NCBI GenBank assembly: GCA_014058105.1
Contig: JACGCM010001011.1
Location: 2,485,501-2,549,500 of the forward strand
Length of the DNA stretch: 64,000 nt
Reading direction: 5' to 3'
DNA from: Kingdonia uniflora
Lineage: Eukaryota > Streptophyta > Magnoliopsida > Ranunculales > Circaeasteraceae
The position numbers and the translations under genes were made by a program. The notes beneath the pieces are model-generated. The model did no database searches. It saw only the letters and a program-made list of their open reading frames with translations, and was not told the DNA's origin. Of this stretch, positions 42,600-52,782 are shown one piece after another. Numbering within the stretch: position 1 is the first letter of the stretch; each line of letters starts with the position of its first letter.

Positions 42600-44840
42600 G
42601 CTCCCCTAAATTGACGAACCACTGTTGCACTCTTTGTGATTTCTCTTTTTTAGATAAAACTTTCCAAAGTATGTAGCTCATCATAACTTTGACTAAATTA
42701 TCTTGGAAGAAGTGTTTGAGCTTCTGTAAAGTATAAACGAGGGTCAGGAGGAGTCACTCGATCCTGGAATATCTTCTTTTTGTTGGTGTAAGGGTTTTGC
42801 TTATAAAATTCACTGGTTTTTCAATCTTTTCGTTAAGGAAAATGAGAACCGAGTTGAGAGAATTATCTGTAACCGCAAGATAGATGACCAATTCCTTATT
42901 ATTTACTAGAGTACTCATTATAGGAGATTTCCCAAGATAGACTTTGATTTCTTGAAAATCTACTTCACATTCTTCTGTCTATTCGATCTCGCTGTATGGT
43001 CAAACTTTGCCTTTTTTGTTATATCCTCGTCGTAACCAAAATAACAATCGACATCGATTTAAAGACTTAGAGATGAATCTATTGATAGTTGCAATCTTGC
43101 CAGCGAGTTTCTGTACATCATTCTTTTTCTTTAGAGATGGCATGTTGAGTAAAGCTTGAATCAGATCTAAATCAGCTTTAATCCCTTTCTTGCTGATGAG
43201 ATGTCCCAAGAACTTGCACGAGTGTACTCTGAATGGACATTTATCTGGATTAAGCTTCATCCGATTTAAGTGTAAAATGTGGAAGACCATACAGAGATTT
43301 GTGATATGATCATTCTTCTGTGAGCATTTACAGAGCAGATCGTCGATGTATACTTCAACAATTTTCCCAAGTGTGCTTTGAACATAGTTGTTATTAACCT
43401 TTGATAAGTTACTCTGGCGTTCTTCAGTCTAAAAGGCATTATTCAGTAACAATAGAGCCCTCTTTCAGTGATGATAGTGGTCTTTTCCTGATCTTTATCT
43501 AAGAATGGTATCTAGTTGTAACCCGAAGTAGCATCCATCATAGATAGTACCTCGTGACCTACTGTAGAATTAAGAATTTGATGAATAATTGAAAGAGGAA
43601 AAATGTCCTTTGGCGTAGGGCTGAGCAAGAAATCGAAGAAACTGAGAAATCGATTTGAACCGAACTATTTTTAGCAAAACAGTTCGAGTTTTAGGATTAT
43701 GGTTTCAGTTTCGGTTACCAAAACCTTGAAACCAAGATAACCCAGTTCGGTTTTAGTTCCACTAAAACGAAAATAGTAAAACTGACCCAACCCAATCATA
43801 CCCATGATACATCTTTTAATATATTTTATTTGGAGAATGAGACATCTTTTAATCAACCTTCTTAAGCTCGCGGCTCCCCACATCTCTCTTTCTCTCTACC
43901 ACTCTCTCATAGGTTCAATCCCATCCTACATGTTCTTTAAATTCTCAAAAAAATTCAAATCATTAGCCTCCAGCCCATTTCCTATTAGTCATCATCTAAG
44001 GTTTTAATTCTCTTTATTGTTGTAACGAGAACACTGGGGGAATGAGATTTACAATTATGGCGAAGAATGTCATTGAGAGCTTGATCTGAAATTGAGACTT
44101 GAAGCTGCACAAGGTTGTGAAGATGTCTATGTAGATCTGAGATTAATTTTATTTTAAAAAAATTTCTTTGTATTAGTCTTTATTTGATATTCATGTACCA
44201 CCATTTTGAAGTTTCAGTTTCTTCACATGTTCTTATTGGTGTAAATGCTTCATGGGTAATTGGGATTCAGAGTGGATGCTCTTAGACATTAGAATCTTTG
44301 TAGCAAAAATGGTGTATAGAATTTTAAGTTTAGGCCTTAATTCTTCGGTTTCAGTTCTGTTTTGGTTTTTCCTATATTTTGCCGATTCGGTTTTAGATCG
44401 GTTTACCATAACTTCGGTTTCGGTTTTAAATTTTGCAAACCGAAAAGTTCGGTTTTAGTTTTGGTTTTACACCAAAACTGACCCATGCTCAGTTCTACTT
44501 TGGCTTGTGTTTAGATCTGTGAAATCTACGCAAACTTAGACTTTACCATTCTTCTTTAGAGCTGCGACAATGTTGGAGGTCCAATTCGGGTACTTTTCTT
44601 CTCAAATGAATCTGATTTTGATTAACTTATCGATTTCATTGTTGACTTCATCTTTGAGATGAGGTGATAACCATCTCTATTTTTATTTGATTGTCGTGGC
44701 TTTGTTGTTGATGCTAAATTTATGGCACGCCTTGACTGGGTCGACTCCTGGCATTTTATGGAAAGTCCAAGCGAAAATGTCTTAATTCTTCTTTAAAAAA
44801 TATATATGAGGATGATCATCGGTGTGACCAGCTTTCAATA
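42600..44840 (-). pseudogene. reverse transcriptase of element E, split by a MITE
   Basis: The N-terminal part up to VCVDFTDLNT lies at 44840-44506. The MITE at 43616-44497 interrupts it. The rest resumes at 43607 with KDIFPLSIIHQILNST and HEVLSMMDATSGYN, and reaches the catalytic YIDD (43339-43350, intact). An open 96-codon frame follows (MKLNPDKCPF and FLGHLISKKGIKADLDLI, 43000-43290). The connection part decays down to 42600. Without the insertion and stops this would be a normal Tat RT. Confidence 0.82.
43616..44497. mobile_element. hAT-like MITE inserted in the RT of element E
   Basis: 882 bp with terminal inverted repeats TAGGGCTGAGCA / TAGAACTGAGCA (10 of 12). It is flanked by CTTTGGCG (43608-43615) and CTTTGGCT (44498-44505), an 8-bp duplication with one change, typical of hAT. 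The subterminal regions are crowded with CGGTTTCGGTTTT motifs. It has no transposase; small frames inside are not genes. Both flanks are E RT sequence in the same frame. Confidence 0.88.
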
Positions 44841-44844
44841 ATTG

Positions 44845-45328
44845 CTATGCACTAAATCTGTCGGACGTGTCTAGTATGGCAGATACGATATTTTTACAAG
44901 CTCGTGAGAGCTTTTGACTGCCTTTGATTTCATAGATGCTGCCGTTGTGCTTAAAATGAAATGCTTGATGGAATGTGGATGTGATTGCTTCTATGTTGTG
45001 TATCCGGCAGTGGCCTACAATCCCTAGGTAACGGGATTTGGCATTGATGATGTAGAAATCAACATCAATAGTGGTGGGTCCAACGGTAATAGGTAGGATG
45101 ATCTTTCCTACTCGTTCTTCTTTAGATCCATTAAACCCACTGGTAACGATGTCGCTTGGAATAACTTGATCTGTTAATCCCATTTGTTCGATTGTTCTCT
45201 AAAAGGATTTTAATACCGCTACCGGTATTGATAATTATGGTATGCATGAAGAATTTCTTCATCTTAGGCATAATAACCAGAGCGTGATAATATGGGAACT
45301 TAACATGATTGATATCACAATTCTCCAA
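44845..45328 (-). pseudogene. aspartic protease region of element E
   Basis: NCDINHVKFPYYHALVIMPK precedes the active-site region IIINTGSGIKILL, where Asn replaces the catalytic Asp. A frame change leads to SGFNGSKEERVGKIILPITV and SRYLGIVGHCRIHNIEAI (44845-45183). Blocks and order match B and CD, but this is a diverged subfamily. Confidence 0.7.
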
Positions 45329-45330
45329 TG

Positions 45331-47050
45331 AAATCTCAGTTCATCGATTGCTTGATTCAGGATGGAGTTAAGCTTCTTTATCCTAAAATGTGAGGTCACT
45401 GCATTCCATTAACCTCCTCTTGAATCTAGTAGAGTTGTTAATTTGATGGATCTCGATCATGTTGTTGTGGTATATATGGTATAAGAATTTCTCCTTGCAT
45501 TGATCTTCGACTTGCGTCTTATAGCTTCCATTATGTATTCTTTTAGGTCGATAATGTACTTGTGCATTCTCCCGTCTTTGAAAATGTATTCTAGCAACCT
45601 CTGTAAAGTGTAAGAGTTGTCATTTTCATTATGAGTTACCTTGTGATGCATGGAGTAAGATTGGCCTTCTATTGGTTCCAGTGGCTGAGATACATGATAG
45701 AATTTGTCTTTCGCCAGTATGGGAAAAATCGCTGAGATCCAGACATTCATCATTGGGAGGACTGGCTTGGGTAATAAATTGCCTTTAATAGATTTGCCTG
45801 TGTTTGCTTTAGCTCGCTTTTTATCACCCTGGCCATCCTTTTATTCACTATCGTAATCTGTGTGTTGGCCTAACGTGGTTAGGACATTTTTAGTAGATTT
45901 ATACCTTTTGGTCATCATCCTTTCTAGGTCAACATACCCATTTGCTCCTTCGCTTTACAATCGATCTGTAGTGCATTGGTAAATGCAAAAATGGCTGCTT
46001 TTTGATCGAGATTATCAACTTTTCAAGCGAGTTCTAAGAACTTCTTTGCAAAGACCTCGAGTTTCTCTCCTTGAGACTGTTTTAGACGAATAAGAGTGTA
46101 CAAATTCTCTTTTTTGTCTTTATTATGAGCATGTCTTGACGAAGATCTTCTATAGTTGGTCGAATGTGAGGATAGAATCTTCAAGCGAAGAATAAAACCA
46201 CGATTCTCCCTGTTGGCTTGTGACGAACAAACGACATAGAATATGGTTCAAATTTGAATACAATTACAATGATTCACGGAATTGTTGAATGTATTCCTTA
46301 GGATCAGTACCTTTGAACTTACATATCTTCAGAGTATGGAAACCTTCCGGTACTTTTATATTAAATAACTTTTTGGCGATAGGACTACCTTATAATTTGG
46401 TCAAATCATCCTTATTGCCGAGAGCCTGAGCTTCGATTAATTCTTTTATGTGCTTATCCATATGTTCTTGTGTGTTGTAGTGTCATGGTGCTTGAACGAC
46501 TTGGCGTGCACTACAAGGTTATGAGTACCAATACCCTCACTCAAACACTCATGAGCTGGCATCCTAGATTAAGGTTGTGGCTCCCCTTCTTAACGCTTGG
46601 AGGGCCAACGTCCACAATTGATGTCAGACTGATCTTCCCGTCCTAAATGAATTAAAGCTTCTAGTACGTGTGGGTCGTTACGTAGATATCTGGAAGCTCC
46701 TTTGCGAGTTGCACCTCAATGTCCCAACCTGTCTCGCGATAAAACTCAGGAGTTTGCTAGTATTTGATCATGTTCCCTTAAAAGGGGAACTTGCTGATTA
46801 TCTTACAAGCCTTATAAGGCTGTCTGCATTTTTGTTATCTGTTATTCATGTTGCTTGAATTCTATATGTCGAGTTTAACGCTCACTTTCTAGTTCCTGTT
46901 CGCGGAGCTCACAGTCAACTAACAACTGACGCTAGAGATCATTCTGCTTTTCTGTTTTGGTGTGGAGACTCGCTCATAATTCTATGAGCTGATCTGGTTC
47001 GATTGAAAGATCATGCTAAACTTATGTGGTAGGTCGCTTGGAAGTCATTA
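45331..47050 (-). pseudogene. gag of element E, heavily broken
   Basis: The N-terminal part (about 47050-46700) has many stops. The core is readable near 46380-46030: IAKKLFNIKVPEGFHTLKI, FKGTDPKEYIQQFRESL and LYSNLNHILCRLFV. A C-terminal block at 45753-45457 (WISAIFPILAKDKFYHVSQPL and MHHKVTHNENDNSYTLQRLL) matches the B and CD gag C-termini in position and spacing. No intact zinc knuckle is visible. Confidence 0.65.
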
Positions 47051-47108
47051 TGATTGATAATTGATCGTTGAGTAACTGTATGCCTAGGATTTTGTGGAAA
47101 TGACTTCA

Positions 47109-47127
47109 TTTCCACAGACGGTGTCAA
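47109..47127 (-). other. primer binding site of element E
   Basis: Minus-strand TTGACACCGTCTGTGGAAA next to LTR E. It differs from the CD site only at the GCGCC/GACACC bases, a C-to-T type change. Confidence 0.85.
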
Positions 47128-47128
47128 A

Positions 47129-47636
47129 TGTAAAGGACCTAATTTCGCAGTAGCTCGAAATAGCTCTTACACCAAATGTACCTGTGACACAATTAATATA
47201 ATAAAATAACATAGGTGATTAGTGTGGAAATCTATGAATAGGTAAAAACCATGACCTCGTCTTGAGGATTTAGTAACTATAACTTTTATTATTTGAGGCT
47301 GATGTTTGATTACAAGTTTATGATCTCTTGAGCTAGAAAAACATCGTCTTTTCTCCTCTAGAACTCATCATTTTTATAGATCTCACTCTCAGTTTCTTTA
47401 CATGTGCAAGCACATTCTCCTGAAAATTAGGGTAAGTGGTGGTTGTACTTATAACTATTTGTTTGTTGGATACAGGTATCTTTGACTGGCTCATTTCATT
47501 TGTAGTGCTCGAGGCACATTCTTTATCAGTTTATGGTACAGGTATCACTTCTGCTAGTGTATGTCACATGTATATTGCGTGAGTATGGTATTGGATCAGT
47601 TCGAGTTTATCACAGCTCGAGGGACAGGTCTCTACA
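47129..47636 (-). repeat. LTR E, 5' LTR of element E
   Basis: About 508 bp, TG...CA. On the minus strand it starts TGTAGAGACC and ends TCCTTTACA. A TATAAAAA box lies on the minus strand at 47371-47378. It is homologous to the LTR part of the 459-bp units at 14141-15486 and not to the family-X LTRs. Confidence 0.88.
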
Positions 47637-48025
47637 CATCCAACACAGGCTTTGAGCACCTTTAGAAGTCCACCATTAATAATTGTTTGCCTTGTTAAAA
47701 ACTAGTTAACAAAGTTTAACGAGAAAATAAAACTCACTCGAATATAACAAATAAATAACATTTCTAGACATCGTTAAGGTATATTTTTTAAAGCCCTACA
47801 TATTGCTTCATAAAAACCCTGATAGATAAGTCTGCTCGATTAAACCAACATTGAATATTACTTTATTAATTATTTTGGTTATTGCGGCTTGACGGGTTGT
47901 TGATCATTCTTAAACACATTTTTACGTATTTTAGGGTTTTCTACAAGGGGGCCTTCTGTTGGGGGATATCCACTTAAGTATTGGACTATACGGCACCGTA
48001 AGATTGGAAGAGTTTGAGATACAAG
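47637..48025. other. spacer beyond element E, no gene seen
   Basis: AT-rich sequence without recognised features. CATCC at 47637-47641 would be the right target site of E but has no clear match at the left end. Confidence 0.45.
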
Positions 48026-48493
48026 TAGGGTAGTCAATGAATCGGGTCAGACTAGGATCTCAGTCGATCCCAGTCTGTTCCGTTCTAAAAATTCTAAAAC
48101 CCGACCCGATCCTAAGTCCATTAGGATCATAGGATTCAAAACCGTATCCGATCCGTTAATGATAACCATGATCCTAACCTAAACCAATCCGGTCCATTAG
48201 TGCTAAAGAGTTGAGTATTTTAGAGATAAAAATAAAGAGTTGACTAGTTTAGAGACAAAAATAACCTTCTTTATTATAGATAATTATAATATTATGGCAA
48301 GTAGTATGCATCTTAAATGATCGGGTTTTCAACAGATCAGGTTGAGGTGAATCATTATCCAATCCGTTAGCTTATTGGATAGGACCTTAACGGATCGGGT
48401 TTTTTAATGGATCTAAAAAGCTGATCCTAAACCTTTACCAACGGTTCGGATCGAACTGGGTAACGGGTTTAGTCCTAACCATTGACTGCCCTA
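48026..48493. mobile_element. hAT-like MITE 1
   Basis: 468 bp with ends TAGGGTAGTCAATG / TAGGGCAGTCAATG in inverted orientation, and many CGGATCGGGTT-type subterminal motifs. Flanks ATACAAG and ATTCAAG give an approximate 7-8-bp duplication. No coding is present. Confidence 0.78.
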
Positions 48494-48713
48494 ATTCAAG
48501 TACATTCACAAAAAAAAAATGTAGGATGCTTAAGGATTTGAATTGCCACTCCTCTTTACAAATAGTAAAACATGCCCTAAAGCCCGAATCATGCAAAACA
48601 TGGTCTCTAGTTACAACAGTGAAAGGAAGGATATGTAATCTTCTAACAGATCTCGCGAGTCACTAATACTGCATGCCAGATAATCTTTTTGAATTTCTAT
48701 GACTTTATGTCAA

Positions 48714-49236
48714 GGTTTAAAATGGTATGTTATAACGGTGGAACGGGAGTTACATCAATTATAATGGTATTATAACAATATTACGCTTTCTTAAGCCAAA
48801 TAACAAGTCAACGGTAACCAAATTGTTTAAAATTTAAAAATAGTGATACAACTTATGTATGTCTATACAGGAGTTATATGGATTACTTAGCTCGCACATC
48901 TGTCATTAAAGTAGTAGACATTATGACATTGTTTTATATTTTTTATATTTTTCTAGATTTTGCTATAGTTTTCAATTATAACGGCCATTATTTAATAAAT
49001 AATAGGTTATAACACCGTTATAATGGTATATAACTTCGGTATAAATGTAAAATAAAATACTAAAAATAACGCATTGTTATAACGATAATAACGGCCGTTA
49101 TAGCATAAAATAACAGTATGTAACAGTACATAATGGGTATTATTTTTTAGAACGGAACAAGGCCTATAACGAAACGGGTTCAAGGTGTTACATTTATAGC
49201 GGTGTTATAACAGATGTTATAACGTTTATTAAAACC
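48714..49236. mobile_element. possible non-autonomous element rich in GTTATAAC motifs
   Basis: The ends GGTTTAAAAT and GGTTTTAATA face each other about 523 bp apart. GTTATAAC/GTTATAACGG motifs recur in both orientations inside. A clear target duplication is not seen, so the family (MULE-like or foldback) is open. The stretch 48494-48713 holds nothing recognised. Confidence 0.45.
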
Positions 49237-49316
49237 ATGCTATAAGTGCAATCAGAGCATGAGCACTGCTCAATCCTTTCTTCCAGGCGGTAGCCTATAG
49301 TGATGTAATTTTTATC

Positions 49317-49930
49317 CAGGGATATCAATGATAAGGACTAAATCTGTAACCCGATCTGATCCGTCCATTAGTAAATATTTATGGCTAGTTTTTTAAATCC
49401 ATTAGGAATCCCAGTCCGTTAAGGTCCGGTCCTATAAGCTAACGGATTGGACAATGATCAGCCTCAATTCGATTCGCTAAAGATCTAATCCTTTAAATAT
49501 ACATATTACGGGTGCCAATATTATACTTATCTTCAAATAAAGAAGGTTAATTTATCTTTATATTCTTTGAAATAGTAAACCATGACCCAAAAAAGAATAT
49601 TTTCTTCATCTCTTAAACCAATAGGGATTTTTTTTATTCCTCTTATTTTCTTGCAACGCCATAAAAGCCGAAGAAGAAAATCATTAAGTGCGAGCTTAGG
49701 TTTAAGGTTTTTCTTAGAATGAGTATTCGTAAAAAAATTGATTTTCTTGTAACGATTCTTTAAGATTTTACCTTTTTAGAAATGCCTTTCATTGTTAAAG
49801 GATCAACTCGGATCGGGTTAAGATCGACTAAATTACAAACGGACCGGGTTAAGACCTAGGGTGTTTCATAACGGATCGGACTAGAATCATAGGAGATCCT
49901 CAAGTCTGGCCCAGTTCATTGACAACCCTA
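49317..49930. mobile_element. hAT-like MITE 2 with perfect 8-bp target duplication
   Basis: 614 bp with inverted ends CAGGGATATCAATGA / TAGGGTTGTCAATGA. It is flanked on both sides by TTTTTATC (49309-49316 and 49931-49938). The subterminal motifs (GATCCG, CGGATCGGG) relate it to MITE 1. It has no coding. Confidence 0.9.
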
Positions 49931-49951
49931 TTTTTATCCTTTACTTAATAC

Positions 49952-50517
49952 TAGGGCTGCAACTTTAATCCAAACTTTCGAAAAAAAAATTAAATCCGAT
50001 CCAATTTTTTCGATTTTGGAACCCAATTTTCCGTTTTTTATTTTTTTCAAAAAATATTGGATCGGAATCAAATTGCCTTTTGCTATTCCGACTTTTAAAA
50101 AAATTTGATCCAATTTTTCCGAATAAGATCCGATCCAATTTTTTCGAATATTTTTATTCAATATTTAATGTATTTTTTGTAGTTTAATGATTCTTTTTTA
50201 GATGGAGATGTGACGATGTTATTGTTGTATGAGTAAGGGTTGAATATCTTGATTTAGGGACATCACGTTTTATTTTATATATAAAAAAACCAAAGATTTA
50301 CTATTTTCACAAATATTTTTTGAAATTTTCGATTTTTCCAAATTTTTAATCCGAAAATTCCGATTATTTCAAAAAATCCAATTTTTCCAAATTCAGAATA
50401 AATTTTGGATTTCCAAAAAAAATTTGATCGGATCGGAATGCAATAGTGATATCCGAAAAAAATCAATTTTTTTTAAGAGCTTTATTTCGGATCCAATCCG
50501 ATCCGAAAACAGGCCTA
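49952..50517. mobile_element. hAT-like MITE 3
   Basis: 566 bp with ends TAGGGCTG / TAGGCCTG and flanks CTTAATAC (49944-49951) and CTTAGTAC (50518-50525), an 8-bp duplication with one change. The interior is rich in AATCCGATCC and TTTTTCGA runs. It lies 21 bp from MITE 2. Confidence 0.87.
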
Positions 50518-50915
50518 CTTAGTACTAGTTAAGTCAATATATAGCCAAAAGTTAAGAATTTATCTTTTCCAATAGTTTGGGAGGTAGGAAACTCTCCCAC
50601 GGGCAAATATTTTTCATATTTTGTTACAACCATGAATTGCCAATATTATTATCAGTTATATTACAAAATAAGACTTGTGGCATAATAATTTCGACGCTAT
50701 ATTCTCAATGTCTTAAGCCTTTTTATTTGGCACACCTCACTGTCAATTACATCGTAATAAGATAACTAAACTTCACAACATATTGGCCATATTCAACCCG
50801 ACACATCTCAAAATATTATCGGTACGGGGTGTACCACATATATTCAATTCTTACGGCATTTACAACTTTTGCAATACATCTATACTCTTTCCAGAAAAAA
50901 TAATTGCAAAATATC
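50518..50915. other. spacer, no gene seen
   Basis: AT-rich sequence between MITE 3 and a MITE fragment. Small frames at 50577-50765 and 50783-50989 have no recognisable content. Confidence 0.45.
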
Positions 50916-51058
50916 TAGGGATGGCAATGTGGCGGATTTGGGGTGGGGGAGCTAATCCCATCCCCATCCCCGCCCCGATACCCGTTTAAGTTCAACGGGG
51001 ATCCCCGAGTCTGCCCCACCTGACAAACCTTAATCCCAGACCTGCCCCATTTAACTAA
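50916..51058 (+). mobile_element. MITE fragment, one end only
   Basis: It starts TAGGGATGGCAATG and is rich in CCCCATCCCC and GGGGATCCCC, as in one end of a common plant hAT-like MITE type. No matching inverted end is found up to 51600. It is therefore a truncated copy. Confidence 0.55.
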
Positions 51059-51433
51059 ATAAAAATCATAATCAGTAATCAGCTGGTGTACAGGCAGGTG
51101 GGACGTATTTATTCATAATCAGTAATCACTTTAATGATAAGAGATTCCATTTTATTGGGAATTTCCAGTTGATCTTCTTACCATAACAGTTTCCAACTTT
51201 TCTACAGCTGCAATTTCAGATTCTTTTGAGTATCAATCATCCTCCAACTTTTCAACAACTGCATCCTTTTGAGTACAATCATATCATCCTCCATCTTTCA
51301 GCCGTAATTTCAAATTCTTCAGGTACAATTTCATGCCTTGGTGCATTATACAACAGATCTGCAGGGAATACTACCAAATATATGGTACAAAATACCATGG
51401 ACATTCACTTGCAATTTCATATTCTTCAGCTGC
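51059..51433. other. degenerate short repeats, no gene
   Basis: ATAATCAGTAATCA occurs twice (about 51069 and 51117), and CAATTTCA-GATTCTT-like units recur several times between 51195 and 51433. They may be remnants of a local duplication. Confidence 0.4.
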
Positions 51434-51468
51434 AATTTGTTAGAAATAAATGTCATTTCTAACAAATT
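51434..51468. repeat. 14-bp perfect hairpin
   Basis: AATTTGTTAGAAAT and its exact inverse complement are separated by 7 bases. It does not match the ends of the MITEs described here. Confidence 0.7.
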
Positions 51469-51594
51469 TTCCATGCCTTAAAAGTTATTACCCGTACTCG
51501 AATCCGACCAAGAAGTTCATTAGGTGAGAAGAATACCAATTCGATTCATAGATTCAGGGAGAGAACCTAAACCATAAAGAATACCAATTTGATT

Positions 51595-51595
<1 letters not shown>

Positions 51596-51629
<34 letters not shown>
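51596..51629. repeat. TA and GA microsatellite
   Basis: A run of TA dinucleotides passes into a run of GA dinucleotides of about 22 bases. Confidence 0.9.
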
Positions 51630-51840
51630 CATACCTGAAGAATTGGTGTCTGGTGAGAAGAATTGGCAAGATGAATTCCTCAATTTCATTCCTCCATTGG
51701 ATTCGGTTGAGAGTAGGGTTATGATTATTTCTAAATTTTTATATAAATTTATATGGTAGTCCATGATACCTTTATCCTGGTATTGGAGCAAGATATTAGG
51801 TATACCATTGACAAGTGTCCTTATATATATATAAGTGTTA

Positions 51841-51955
51841 TACCTACGCGATAAGATATTAGATCCATATGTTTTATAACTACACATGGATCTAATTTCT
51901 TGGTTCGCGTAGGTATAATAAATGTTATATGTGAACTAGGTATGCTTTGATTAGA
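51841..51955. repeat. inverted piece of the pararetrovirus leader at the array end
   Basis: 51888-51955 (TTGGTTCGCGTAGGTAT, AAATGTTATATGTGAACTAGGTATGC) matches, on the plus strand, the leader that lies on the minus strand just past the PBS at 58320-58385. In addition 51841-51870 and 51886-51915 form an imperfect inverted repeat around TACCTACGCG and ATTAGATCCAT. Normal minus-oriented virus sequence begins at about 51978. From 51630 to 51840 nothing else is seen. Confidence 0.7.
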
Positions 51956-52285
51956 TCCATCTCCGTTTCTATTAGACGGCTAATAATAACTTAAAATTAA
52001 ACAAATTTGAATTTTAAAGCAATAATAAACTAAATTAAAACACAAAACCTCAAAACATAAAAGAACTTTCTTGTTCTTTCTACAAGTATGTAGCCAGAGG
52101 CTACCCAACAGTTTTATGATTACTTCAGATACCTTCTTTCTTATAAGAGGAATACCTAGGTAGAGCTGATAGTCAACAGTTGTTGACTAAATCGTCTTTA
52201 GGGAGAAACGAGAGCAAGAATACTTGGAATGGAATAGACTAATACATTCAGATATACAGATACTTAAGCAAACAAATTTTAAAAC

Positions 52286-52291
52286 TTTATT
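52286..52291 (-). terminator. polyadenylation signal, unit 1
   Basis: Minus-strand AATAAA, about 130 bp past the TATA box, the spacing expected for a terminally redundant pararetrovirus RNA. The same signal is at 58733-58738 in unit 2. Confidence 0.7.
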
Positions 52292-52419
52292 CAAATAGTA
52301 GTAGTATTTACATTAGATGGAGGTGGTAGCTTACAAACTTAGAACTTAGTTTTCAAACTTAGAAACTGGAAAATTAAAGAGTAATTGAAAGCGTACATAG
52401 AAATGAGCTCTCTAGCACC

Positions 52420-52426
52420 TTATATA
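52420..52426 (-). promoter_or_regulatory. pararetrovirus promoter TATA box, unit 1
   Basis: Minus-strand TATATAA in CTATATAAGG, between the transactivator-like ORF and the polyadenylation signal. Upstream (52470-52560 and 52620-52650) lie repeats of a CCACTT...GGGACC-like motif resembling the longer set in unit 2. Confidence 0.7.
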
Positions 52427-52782
52427 GATGAGGACGGATTCCAAATGGTTTGAAGTATGTAATGCTGCCCAGCCTGGAGTTGTCTTGGTGGAAGACAAGG
52501 TAAGTGGTCTTTGGCTTCCACAAGGTAAGTGGTCATTGGGTCCCAGAAAGTGGTTGGTCTCACTACTTTTGATCTTTTTGAGAAATAATGTTGGTAGAGG
52601 TATTTCGGAGTACGATTTCTTCGGGGAAGTATTTTGTGGATCCTACAAAGTGGAGAAACTTATGATTATGGCTTGTCTCGATGTACTAGTAGAGAAACTT
52701 ATTATTACGGATTGTCTCTGTGTACTGAGCGTGGGAGTTCAACTGGGAATGGGAAATGAGCCGTGCTATCAGTCGCCATGGT

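Larger units (their letters stand above)
14007..47636 (-). mobile_element. element E: Tat/Retand-like Ty3/Gypsy element, split by nested insertions
   Basis: The pieces on the minus strand are 5' LTR 47129-47636, PBS, gag, PR, RT, RNase H and integrase down to 40756. It resumes at 28208 with the last integrase codons, a short tandem array and the 3' end of an antisense coiled-coil gene (26354-27688). It continues at 18761-15487 with earlier exons of that gene and ends in PPT and 3' LTR sequence at 14045-15486. Element CD sits between 28208 and 40756, truncated element B between 18761 and about 26340, and a MITE at 43616-44497. Without them E would be about 12.6 kb, a normal Tat size. No clear 5-bp target duplication is seen (CATCC right, left unclear). 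Confidence 0.8.

Noticed and set aside
51778..51789. Second tRNA-iMet primer site, plus strand (TGGTATTGGAGC)
   Set aside because: It matches only 10 of 12 bases and no LTR or viral unit in that orientation adjoins it.
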